From contig JAEWSG010000119.1 of the NCBI GenBank assembly GCA_023398495.1, positions 1 to 6,002 on the forward strand: a stretch of DNA of 6,002 nucleotides, given 5' to 3'. The DNA is from Bacillota bacterium (GTDB lineage Bacteria; Bacillota; Clostridia; Acetivibrionales; Acetivibrionaceae). How positions within the stretch are numbered: the stretch's first letter is position 1; each line of letters starts with the position of its first letter. This document shows positions 1 to 5,971 of this stretch, one piece after another. The notes beneath the pieces were generated by a model that saw only the letters and a list, made by a program, of their open reading frames with translations, was not told where the DNA came from and made no database searches. The position numbers and the translations under genes are program-made.

Positions 1-288
1 CGCCATGCCCAGCAACCCGGCTTCACCTTCTTCGGCGACAGCCACTTCGAGCAGCACCTCACGTTCACGCGTATCAGGATTAATCCGCGACACCCTACCG
101 CCGCGCTCGGTAATCCATATCATATCATCAGGACCCCACAACATTTCCCAGGGGGTATCAAGATTCACGGCCACCACCAGCGTGTCGAGCTGCGTATTAC
201 CGCCACTGTTCTGACCGGACAATTCTCTATTAAAGCCTGCCACCAAAACCAAAGTTAAAATACCAATTATCAGATAGAAGTTTTTCAT
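1..288 (-). CDS. PQQ-dependent sugar dehydrogenase, N-terminal part (runs off the window)
   Basis: This is the first 96 codons of a gene that continues past the left edge, so no stop codon is visible. It starts at ATG 288-286 and opens with a signal peptide (MKNFYL, then a hydrophobic stretch to about residue 18). Residues 45-96 show the start of the glucose/sorbosone dehydrogenase beta-propeller: TPWEMLWGPDD (45-55), ITERGGRVSRIN (59-70) and EGEAGLLGMA (87-96). In this family such blocks precede the catalytic part of a six-bladed propeller that binds PQQ and calcium and oxidises aldose sugars in the periplasm. Substrate and cofactor cannot be judged from this fragment. The bases are much richer in G/C than in the genes to the right. 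No -7 element matching TAnnTTTG was found in the 296 bases upstream. The family call is fairly sure; the exact reaction is inference. Confidence 0.85.
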   Translation of the reverse strand, partial: MKNFYLIIGILTLVLVAGFNRELSGQNSGGNTQLDTLVVAVNLDTPWEMLWGPDDMIWITERGGRVSRINPDTREREVLLEVAVAEEGEAGLLGMA

Positions 289-389
289 AAGCCAAGAGTT
301 GAAGAGTGAGTAACTGAGATTGTATTAAGCACAACCTCAGATAAGTACAACTAGAAAACACTTGGGGAAATTGGAATGTTTGGAATGGG

Positions 390-429
390 TAAAACTTAGC
401 CTAAAGAATTAAAACTTAGCCTAAAGAAT
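390..429. repeat. Perfect 2 x 20-bp tandem repeat upstream of the sugar dehydrogenase gene
   Basis: Two identical 20-base units (390-409 and 410-429) lie head to tail about 100-140 bases upstream of the start codon at 288. Each unit contains the near-palindrome TTAGCCTAA (396-404 and 416-424), so two small dyads sit exactly 20 bp apart, close to two helical turns. Just to the left is another short repeat, TTGGAATG at 371-378 and 380-387. The arrangement could be a pair of regulator sites or a recent slippage duplication. The sequence alone does not decide. Confidence 0.75.
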
Positions 430-492
430 ATTGTGCCATTGAAATAATGAGCCCAGATAAGAAAGGAAGGCCATTATTGGTCTGAACCAAGC

Positions 493-539
493 ACTAGCTA
501 ATAGATGCCAGTCAATTAGCTAGTTTATTAGTGACTAAT
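493..539. repeat. Two inverted repeats between the TlpA-like gene and the sugar dehydrogenase gene
   Basis: A perfect 10-bp inverted repeat, ACTAGCTAAT (493-502) with ATTAGCTAGT (515-524), encloses a 12-base loop. Next to it is a 6-bp-arm dyad, ATTAGT-G-ACTAAT (527-539). Both lie 45-90 bases downstream of the stop codon of the TlpA-like gene. The stems are AT-rich and no T-run follows on the minus strand, so this is not a classic intrinsic terminator. It may be a weak terminator or a protein-binding site. Apart from these repeats and the tandem repeat at 390-429, I see nothing coding in 289-584. Confidence 0.4.
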
Positions 540-584
540 TTGCTGATTGCCAAGTCCTGAATGTAGAGAGTTAGAAGGGGTGTT

Positions 585-1724
585 TCATAAATTTCTATTT
601 ATTTCTTTCAATAAGTTTGCTTCCACGCTTTTATCGTATTTGTCAGAATGATAAACGATTATTCCCCGCTTATTGATTAAAAATACCGTAGGGTAAGTCC
701 TTATCTCAAAAAGATTCCTTAATGTCATATCCTTATCAGATATCATTATATCTATATAGTTATTGCGGGAAAAATAGCTCGAAAGATCACTCAGGTCTTT
801 ATTTATTGGATTTACTGCAACAATCTTTATTTTATTATTATACTGAGACTTTAACTCATTCAAAATTTCGGACATCTTTTGGCACGGAGAACATTCTAAA
901 TACCAAAAATCAATTATTGTAAGTGTATCATTTGAATAGTCACATAAAAAGTCTGCACCTGTAATATCTTTAGTAAAAAAGCTTGGAGCAGGAACACCTA
1001 TCTGTGATCTATATTTATTTTTAACATTATGATTGTTAACGATAAAACCATTAGGGAAAAGAGTATCATTCAATAACCACTTGTCTTCAATATCAGTATT
1101 GTATTTCTGGATAAGTAGCTTATTCTGTATATACTGATTTTCTTTTTTTTCTGATATTTTTTCAGTTATCTCCGTTATAAGATATTCATTAAGAGAGATT
1201 TTGATTTCAAAGTTTTTATGATGCAATGTGCAATAATTCGAATCCAACTCAACTAACCTGCAATCTGAAAAAATGGTTCTTAATTGATCTTCTTTCAGGA
1301 AAAATATTGGAAGGTTTCTTAAATAATACGACAAATTATCAGAGACATGTTGCTCATGATCAACCTTATTATAAATACTTATGCTTTTAAATCCATATGA
1401 TAAAAAATAAAAGTAAAATCCATCATAAGATAATCTATAATTTGAATCCTCAGCGTAAACCTTGATGTCGAAACGAAACGAATTATTCACCCCGGTACTT
1501 TGGAATTTCACTAGAATTGTATTCCTCACAGTGTCATTAGAAAATAATTCCTTAAATTTTCTTTCAAATTTTATAGTTCCCCTGTCGATTGTATTATAAT
1601 TCCTTATTACAGAGTCAGTTAATTCTTTGATATTAAAATGTTCCTGAGCAAAATTATTCTTATTAACTGAAATTCTCAATAAGAAAATAAGACAAAGGGT
1701 TGCGGTTTTATTAAACAAATTCAT
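585..1724 (-). CDS. Exported TlpA-family thiol-disulfide oxidoreductase (thioredoxin fold)
   Basis: The 379-residue product starts at ATG 1724. A longer frame reaches a TTG at 1763, and another ATG lies at 1736, but 1724 puts the hydrophobic signal sequence (MNLFNKTATLCLIFLL) at the very N terminus, with likely cleavage near FAQ (residues 25-27). Residues about 28-230 are a region of unclear family, rich in beta strand and aromatic residues. Residues about 244-379 form a TlpA/AhpC-TSA-like thioredoxin domain: GVPAPSF at its start, FWYLECSPCQKM with the redox pair C278 and C281, and the cis-proline loop TYPTVFLIN (P345). Such proteins reduce or exchange disulfides in the periplasm; the client is unknown. 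The gene starts 31 bases after the stop of the small secreted-protein gene, suggesting one operon. The thioredoxin assignment is firm. The N-terminal part only loosely resembles the extra domains of other Bacteroidota TlpA proteins. Confidence 0.88.
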   Translation of the reverse strand: MNLFNKTATLCLIFLLRISVNKNNFAQEHFNIKELTDSVIRNYNTIDRGTIKFERKFKELFSNDTVRNTILVKFQSTGVNNSFRFDIKVYAEDSNYRLSYDGFYFYFLSYGFKSISIYNKVDHEQHVSDNLSYYLRNLPIFFLKEDQLRTIFSDCRLVELDSNYCTLHHKNFEIKISLNEYLITEITEKISEKKENQYIQNKLLIQKYNTDIEDKWLLNDTLFPNGFIVNNHNVKNKYRSQIGVPAPSFFTKDITGADFLCDYSNDTLTIIDFWYLECSPCQKMSEILNELKSQYNNKIKIVAVNPINKDLSDLSSYFSRNNYIDIMISDKDMTLRNLFEIRTYPTVFLINKRGIIVYHSDKYDKSVEANLLKEINRNL

Positions 1725-1755
1725 ATCATTAATCATTATTGTTTCAAATTGACCG

Positions 1756-2112
1756 CTATGCAATTAAAATCATTATTATCGGTTCGTAATTTGCTTTTTT
1801 AAAGTACTCTGCAATATCTAATTTCTCTCTAATAGAGTCCACTTTATCAATTTCAATCAACATAAGTTTATCATCAATCACTTTCCACGTAGCAACATAT
1901 CCTCGGTAACAGGTAGTGCTGAAAAATTGATAATCACCATAATTAAAAGGTGAAACTTTTATTTTGTATTTTATTCGTAATTGCTCTAAAGTGAAAGTCT
2001 TTAGATAAAATGTTTCATTCCCGATTACTAATAAATCAGGAATTTGCTCAGTAGCATGAACTCCTATTATCGAGATGATAAAAAGTGAAAGTATCAATAT
2101 GGCTCTTCTCAT
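1756..2112 (-). CDS. Small secreted protein of unknown function, probably shortened at the C terminus
   Basis: I chose ATG 2112 (118 residues) over the upstream TTG at 2142, because it places a clean signal peptide first: MRRAILILSLFIISIIGVHA, with likely cleavage after VHA at residue 20. The mature part begins TEQIPDLLVIGNETFYL and contains STTCYRGYVATWKV (65-78), followed by a strand-forming stretch, DDKLMLIEI. From memory this pattern (a nutrient-independent 'PDLL..g.e...' opening and C-x-RGY-x-A-x-W core) occurs in unnamed secreted Bacteroidota proteins that are usually longer; here the protein stops soon after, at IIMILIA. The ATG is only 2 bases after the stop of the hydrolase remnant, and GGATTTGATAGGG just upstream could serve as a ribosome binding site, so translation may be coupled. 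No function can be assigned. Confidence 0.72.
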   Translation of the reverse strand: MRRAILILSLFIISIIGVHATEQIPDLLVIGNETFYLKTFTLEQLRIKYKIKVSPFNYGDYQFFSTTCYRGYVATWKVIDDKLMLIEIDKVDSIREKLDIAEYFKKANYEPIIMILIA

Positions 2113-2114
2113 GA

Positions 2115-2438
2115 CTAATACCCTATCAAATCCTTCAAACAAATTATTTTACTGCCATTTCTTTCGTAATAATTCAGCATTTCGTCAATTTTCCTTTTGT
2201 CGTAACTCGTAATGCAATCTAACAAGACAGTAACATTGTAATTCTCCTTGCGCATATTATATACGGTTGATTTCACGCAGGCAGTGGCGTCTGCACCTGC
2301 AATGTAGAATTCGCTAATCTCATTTTTCCTGATAAAGTTAGCAAAATCCTCACTGGTCAATGCGTTGTTTTTTGTTTTTATAAAAATGTTCTTAGAAACT
2401 AATTTCATCTCCGAAACTAATTCAGACCCGCGAGTAAC
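2115..2438 (-). pseudogene. Isochorismatase-like cysteine hydrolase, N-terminally truncated remnant
   Basis: From ATG 2408 the frame gives 97 residues that match the C-terminal half of the isochorismatase/nicotinamidase-like fold: NIFIKTKNNALTS with the conserved lysine K11, FYIAGADATACVKST with the nucleophile C44, then the strand YNVTVLLDCITS. Family members are usually 180-220 residues and use an Asp-Lys-Cys triad. The aspartate comes from an N-terminal D-x-Q motif that is absent here. The similarity continues upstream of the ATG in the same frame (TRGSELVSE, the usual 'pG-x-E' segment) back to an in-frame TAA at 2441-2439. No N-terminal half was recognised in the other two frames up to 2591. 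The gene has therefore lost its front half and is most likely inactive. It could still be translated from 2408, because the next gene begins 2 bases after its stop. Confidence 0.75.
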
Positions 2439-2465
2439 TTATAGCGTTTTTTATCACCGTTCACA

Positions 2466-2473
2466 CAAATTTA
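2466..2473 (-). promoter_or_regulatory. Candidate Bacteroidota -7 promoter element for the 2438-585 gene group
   Basis: On the minus strand 2473-2466 reads TAAATTTG, an exact fit to the Bacteroidota -7 consensus TAnnTTTG. It lies about 58 bases upstream of ATG 2408. No convincing TTTG -33 element sits at the expected distance, so this is a half-supported promoter. If real, it would drive the hydrolase remnant, the small secreted protein and the TlpA-like protein as one transcript. Confidence 0.35.
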
Positions 2474-2536
2474 TAAAGAAAAGTCTAATATGACTAATCA
2501 GAAAAAGAATAAATGAAGCTAATGGGGGGATAATCA

Positions 2537-2562
2537 TCTCCATTTTCCCATGAAAACGGAGA
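2537..2562 (-). terminator. Stem-loop downstream of the 676-residue gene, possible terminator
   Basis: On the minus strand the arms TCTCCGTTTTC (2562-2552) and GAAAATGGAGA (2547-2537) pair over 11 bp with one G-T wobble and a 4-base loop. A further 6-bp match, ATAATC with GATTAT, lies outside it. It starts 29 bases after the stop codon at 2592 and before the candidate promoter at 2466-2473, which is where a terminator would be expected. No T-run follows, so termination strength is uncertain. Confidence 0.45.
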
Positions 2563-2591
2563 GTGGAGTTGGGATTATGCACAAATAATCT

Positions 2592-4622
2592 TTATTCACA
2601 GTGCTTTTTGATAAATATCATTGCTTTCTTAACTCCCAAAAGTGCAGCGTTTTTATATTGCAAGCATGCTTTGTCCGTTTCACCTATGCTGGAATATGCA
2701 ACCCCCATATTATAATACAGCTGTCCAATTTTGTTTTTTGGAATGGTTTTTTGAAAAAGCAAGGCACTGCGTAAATACTTGAGTGATACATCGGCTTCTT
2801 TCATTTCTAAGTATGTGCATCCAATTGCATATAATAAATCAAAAAGTTGATTATTGTCCGGATCTTTTATCGATGTTGTTTTTGTCAGATAATCAGAAAT
2901 GGCTAAAGATGCCCGGTTGGTATTCATAACTGAATCTATTGATTGTGTCCAATACAATAGCGGTTTTAACAATGTACCTTTACTACATTGCTTAAATAAC
3001 AGATCAGCTTCAGCCTTTGTGTTTCTATATGCCAATTCACTAATGTTTTTGGCATCTTGTATGTTCTTTACTTTTTTCAGAGCATTAACAAGATCTGTCC
3101 TATTCTTTTCGAAAATATCAAAATATAAGTTAACAGCTATTTGGCTATAAAAATCCTGCTTCAAAAAGTAATAGGAGTTTAAAGAATTGAAATATGGAAT
3201 GACTTCAAATACTGAGGAATCTGTCGTAATTTGACTAGGAATTATCATATATCCGATTTCCAAATTAAACAGTTCATCATTGAAATACTGCTCATGTACA
3301 TCTTTCAGATTCTCCTTCTTAATTCCATTTGATTCGTAGTTGTTGTTAAAATCAGTAAAAGAAATATTTTGATTGCCATTCCATTTATACACACCATTTA
3401 GGAGAGTTTTAAGTGTAGGATCATTATTGTAAGATTGGAAATTGGTGGCATACCCATATTTTTTAAAATAATTTAAGGACAGGGAATCATCAAGATTTTG
3501 AGCACAAATAAAATTTTGATGCCAGAATGTGGAATCGAATGGTAGAATATTAATTTGCTGATAATCCGTCAAGTGCTTAGCATTGTTTGGGCAGTAAATA
3601 GGGCTAAGAAATTGACTTTTTGAGCCTGTTATAGAAATAATAACCTCAGAAGTAATGTGGTTTTTAGCCTCATTTCCATAATCATAGATGAAATCATACT
3701 TCAACTTTATATAATCAGGTTGGCTTGTTTGCTCACTTTGCTCACTGTATTTAATTTCGTACTCCATTGATTGAATACTAATCGAGTGATTAGCAAATAT
3801 TGGTTTAAGAAATTGATTTATAGCTCCAGAAATCGCAAAATGAAAATTGACTATTTGTTTGTTTGAGTCAAAGACAACATATCCTGAAAACAGGTTGCCA
3901 GTTTTAGAATTAAATGTGATCTTAGAATATTTTTCAGAGATTCGAATACGGCTTAAGTTATTTGAATCGTTTATTTTGCTTTTATTTTGCTGAGTTATAA
4001 GCAAAGGTATTTTATGAGATGATGGGTTGTAGAGTTGGAAATTATTAAGCAGCGATACCACCGATAAAGTAAAGAAATTATTATCATGATTTTGACCCAC
4101 CCGTCCCATCTGGTGAACATAATCGGCCACACCACCTTTAGAAGTGTACAAATTACCTACACTCTCAATCCGTTCTAAGGGTACACTGTCAATATACGAT
4201 TTCAGAACAAGGTTTGCTTTGGAATGAAAATCAGTACTGCTCAGTTTATTGAACTCTAAAATCTCATAAAGCTGATTTGCCAAATCATGTTGACTTACAT
4301 CGGGCAAAATAGTGATTGTGTTCAACCATATGTATTCCTGTGCAAGAAAAACAGTATCAATCGTTGTCAGTATTTCAAGACGGCACTTCACAGCCGAGTA
4401 TCCAACATAAGATATAATAATGCTGTCCTTTTTGGTACTGTATGGAATCAAACATTTTCCTTCATTGTTGCTTATTGCCCCTGATGCTGTTGATATGTTA
4501 GCAACACTTGCATAACAAAGCGCAGAATGGTTAGCACTATCACAAATTATAATTGGTAATTGGTGCTGACAATACGATTTGCCTGCAATGGCCATTAGCA
4601 AAACAACTAATAAACGTCGCAT
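2592..4622 (-). CDS. Large exported protein: carboxypeptidase-regulatory-like domain plus C-terminal TPR-type helices
   Basis: The product has 676 residues and starts at ATG 4622 behind an A/T-rich leader without a Shine-Dalgarno sequence. MRRLLVVLLMAIAGKSYCQ is a signal peptide; C18 is not in a lipobox. Residues about 21-105 resemble the carboxypeptidase D regulatory-like beta-sandwich common at the front of Bacteroidota envelope proteins: YASVANISTASGAISNNEGKC, then DSIIISYVGYSAV. The long middle (about 110-540) is unassigned and contains LPFDSTFWHQNFI (360-372). Residues about 590-676 look like tetratricopeptide repeats: a helix pair at 594-622, then GQLYYNMGVAYSSIGETDKAC (633-653) and a closing helix ending in IKKHC. 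TPR units usually bind proteins, so a scaffold or assembly role in the periplasm or at the outer membrane is possible. No enzyme motif was seen. It is not a complete TonB receptor: no plug or barrel signature follows the first domain. Confidence 0.85.
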   Translation of the reverse strand: MRRLLVVLLMAIAGKSYCQHQLPIIICDSANHSALCYASVANISTASGAISNNEGKCLIPYSTKKDSIIISYVGYSAVKCRLEILTTIDTVFLAQEYIWLNTITILPDVSQHDLANQLYEILEFNKLSSTDFHSKANLVLKSYIDSVPLERIESVGNLYTSKGGVADYVHQMGRVGQNHDNNFFTLSVVSLLNNFQLYNPSSHKIPLLITQQNKSKINDSNNLSRIRISEKYSKITFNSKTGNLFSGYVVFDSNKQIVNFHFAISGAINQFLKPIFANHSISIQSMEYEIKYSEQSEQTSQPDYIKLKYDFIYDYGNEAKNHITSEVIISITGSKSQFLSPIYCPNNAKHLTDYQQINILPFDSTFWHQNFICAQNLDDSLSLNYFKKYGYATNFQSYNNDPTLKTLLNGVYKWNGNQNISFTDFNNNYESNGIKKENLKDVHEQYFNDELFNLEIGYMIIPSQITTDSSVFEVIPYFNSLNSYYFLKQDFYSQIAVNLYFDIFEKNRTDLVNALKKVKNIQDAKNISELAYRNTKAEADLLFKQCSKGTLLKPLLYWTQSIDSVMNTNRASLAISDYLTKTTSIKDPDNNQLFDLLYAIGCTYLEMKEADVSLKYLRSALLFQKTIPKNKIGQLYYNMGVAYSSIGETDKACLQYKNAALLGVKKAMIFIKKHCE

Positions 4623-4683
4623 TTTGAATTTTAGTAATAAGTATTGTTGTCCTTGATTGGATACTGCATAGGCAATTTTTTAT

Positions 4684-4712
4684 AATACGTATTGGTAATT
4701 CTGCGAAATGTA
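4684..4712 (-). promoter_or_regulatory. Weak promoter candidate and palindrome in the leader of the 676-residue gene
   Basis: On the minus strand 4712-4705 reads TACATTTC, one mismatch from the Bacteroidota -7 consensus TAnnTTTG; no clear -33 element accompanies it. Just downstream is the perfect 10-bp palindrome AATACGTATT (4684-4693), which would lie near the transcription start and could be a small operator. Both calls are tentative. Position ahead of ATG 4622 is the main support. Confidence 0.22.
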
Positions 4713-4757
4713 TCCAGAATAAAGATTGCGCAGGTTTGAGCTGTATGTTGCTTTTAT

Positions 4758-4970
4758 TCAGTCTTTATTATTTTCCTTTTTGTAAGAGTTGTTATCAATA
4801 TTTACTTGAACTATGTAAACTCCCTTGGGTAAATAGTCAATGTTCATTTTCGCCGGGAATGAATTTAATTCCCTATTTTCCAATTGCTTTCCGTATGAGT
4901 TAAAGAGTTTGATTGATGCTATCCCTTTTTCATTTGCAATTACTTTTTCGGTAATGATTTTATTAAGGTG
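4758..4970 (-). pseudogene. Orphan T9SS C-terminal sorting domain fragment
   Basis: Between the two large genes an open frame of 70 codons runs from just after an in-frame TAA (4973-4971) to TGA 4760-4758. It has no start codon at its front; the only in-frame ATG is deep inside, at KMNID. The translation matches the C-terminal part of a type A sorting domain: ASIKLFNSYGKQLENRE, then NIDYLPKGVYIVQVN, then a lysine-rich tail, SYKKENNKD. This is the same pattern as the end of the neighbouring intact protein (ITIYNSHGHLMLR, GTYPEGIYYVRLQ). The usual YPNP opening and any cargo domain are missing, and only 48 bases separate it from the upstream stop codon at 5019. I read it as the tail of an older T9SS-exported protein whose body was deleted or replaced. 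Apart from this fragment and a weak leader signal, I see nothing coding in 4623-5018. Confidence 0.68.
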
Positions 4971-4971
4971 T

Positions 4972-5002
4972 TAAGAGATTGTTGAATCAGCTCAATCTCC
5001 TA
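4972..5002 (-). terminator. Stem-loop just after the T9SS-exported protein gene
   Basis: On the minus strand TAGGAGATTG (5002-4993) pairs with CAATCTCTTA (4981-4972) over 10 bp, including one G-T wobble, around an 11-base loop. It begins 17 bases after the stop codon at 5019, a fitting place for a terminator. No T-run follows, and the right arm ends at the TAA that opens the orphan sorting-domain frame. It may stop or process the upstream transcript. Confidence 0.4.
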
Positions 5003-5018
5003 TATAACGGTTCCCCAA

Positions 5019-5924
5019 TTAGCGCTTTATAAATTTGCTTGTACTTTCACCTTTGTTGTCCTGAAGTCTGACATAATATATCCCTTCTGGGTATGTGCCT
5101 ATGTTTATAGGTGTTGCTTGATTACTGTTGGTGGTTCGTAGCATCAGATGTCCGTGGCTATTGTATATCGTTATATGATGTTCACCCGGATTGGGTGTTG
5201 TTACTGTTAGTTGGTCGGTAGCAGGGTTTGGATAGATGTTGATCCGCTCATTCTTTATCACTTCTATTCCTACATTATACTCACAGGCGTCCCAATCAAA
5301 GCTGGGAGGTGTATAGATAAAGATTGTTGGCCCATTGTCCTTGCTGAAACAGGTGGTAAAATATTCCCATTCAAATTCGTACGTATAAACGGAGAATAAT
5401 TCCTTGTTGCTTCCAATCCCTTCAATCCAATATTCACGCCTAAATGAATTTCCGGTTCCGTCAACCTCATAGCGCCGTCTTTGCTGGCCATCTATTTCAA
5501 TTGAATCGATAGCCAGGATGATAATCGACTTGTCATTGATATCCAATACTTTCCCAACATACAAATCGTTAAAGTCGTACAATAGGTACTCCTGATCATT
5601 TGTGGGAAAGAGAACATTGAAGCTGAAAATTTCTTCCTTTGGATAAAAATATATTCTGTGGTTCTCATCTTCTCTGATTGCACCAATATAAGTGGTGTCG
5701 CCCCACTCTATATTGTACATTTTATGATAAGAATGACTGCCGATTATAGTATCACCTGTTTGCATGTAAGAGTAATTGTCCAGGATATATTCATCTGGCA
5801 TATACTGGCTCCACACCAGTACGTTCCATGAGGCTTCACCTCCAGGGAATAACTCGTATTGCTGACTAAAGCTGCCGGTGCTTATCAAACCGGTAAAAAT
5901 AAGAAGTAAGTATATTTTACGCAT
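5019..5924 (-). CDS. Secreted protein with T9SS type A C-terminal sorting domain
   Basis: The 301-residue product starts at ATG 5924. Residues 1-20 are a signal peptide (MRKIYLLLIFTGLISTGSFS, then QQ). The body (about 22-222) is a beta-rich domain of unknown function: SWNVLVWSQ (32-40), DTIIGSHSYHKMY (58-70), IGAIREDENHRIYFYP (80-95), LLYDFNDLYVG (114-124) and YWIEGIGSNKELF (165-177), with two cysteines, C192 and C214, that could form a disulfide. I have seen this set of motifs in unnamed Bacteroidota secreted proteins. Residues about 225-301 form the sorting domain: INIYPNPATDQL (228-239), ITIYNSHGHLML (251-262), YPEGIYYVRL (278-287) and the basic end KFIKR. Such domains direct export across the outer membrane by the type IX system and are often removed on arrival. 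No catalytic motif was seen. The secretion route is well supported; the function is unknown. Confidence 0.9.
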   Translation of the reverse strand: MRKIYLLLIFTGLISTGSFSQQYELFPGGEASWNVLVWSQYMPDEYILDNYSYMQTGDTIIGSHSYHKMYNIEWGDTTYIGAIREDENHRIYFYPKEEIFSFNVLFPTNDQEYLLYDFNDLYVGKVLDINDKSIIILAIDSIEIDGQQRRRYEVDGTGNSFRREYWIEGIGSNKELFSVYTYEFEWEYFTTCFSKDNGPTIFIYTPPSFDWDACEYNVGIEVIKNERINIYPNPATDQLTVTTPNPGEHHITIYNSHGHLMLRTTNSNQATPINIGTYPEGIYYVRLQDNKGESTSKFIKR

Positions 5925-5942
5925 ACCTGGATGTTTTTATAA

Positions 5943-5971
5943 CAAATATAAAAAATATTTCACTTTGTCAA
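5943..5971 (-). promoter_or_regulatory. Promoter of the T9SS-exported protein gene (Bacteroidota type)
   Basis: On the minus strand 5950-5943 reads TATATTTG, an exact match to the -7 consensus TAnnTTTG. TTG at 5971-5969 (within CTTGACA) lies 18 bases upstream, close to the usual spacing for the TTTG -33 element. The start codon at 5924 follows 18 bases after the -7 box, giving a very short leader. A small dyad, TTGTC-AAGC-GACAA (plus strand 5965-5978), overlaps the -33 element and could be a regulator site. Confidence 0.6.

Noticed and set aside
5..214. Plus-strand open frame of 69 codons at the left edge
   Set aside because: It is antisense to the minus-strand sugar dehydrogenase frame, which has family motifs and a signal peptide. 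The plus-strand product is serine/threonine-rich with no recognisable features.
2454..2543. Minus-strand 29-codon frame encoding a hydrophobic peptide (MEMIIPPLASFILFLIS...)
   Set aside because: It could be a small membrane peptide, but its start lies inside the stem-loop, there is no ribosome binding site, and it overlaps the candidate -7 promoter element. Chance is more likely.
2899..3150. Plus-strand frame of 83 codons inside the 676-residue gene
   Set aside because: It is antisense to a long, domain-bearing gene, with no ribosome binding site and no family resemblance.
3729..3746. 9-bp tandem repeat (TTGCTCACT twice) in the 676-residue gene
   Set aside because: It keeps the reading frame and encodes SEQSEQ in a low-complexity stretch. 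It is too short to mean more than slippage.
3970..3991. 11-bp tandem repeat (TTTATTTTGCT twice) in the 676-residue gene
   Set aside because: This is a low-complexity AT-rich sequence inside an intact frame, with no sign of function.
5270..5686. Two minus-strand frames (5270-5491 and 5492-5686) inside the T9SS protein gene
   Set aside because: They lie in another frame of the same strand within a gene that has a complete signal peptide and sorting domain. They are shadows and not evidence of a frameshift.
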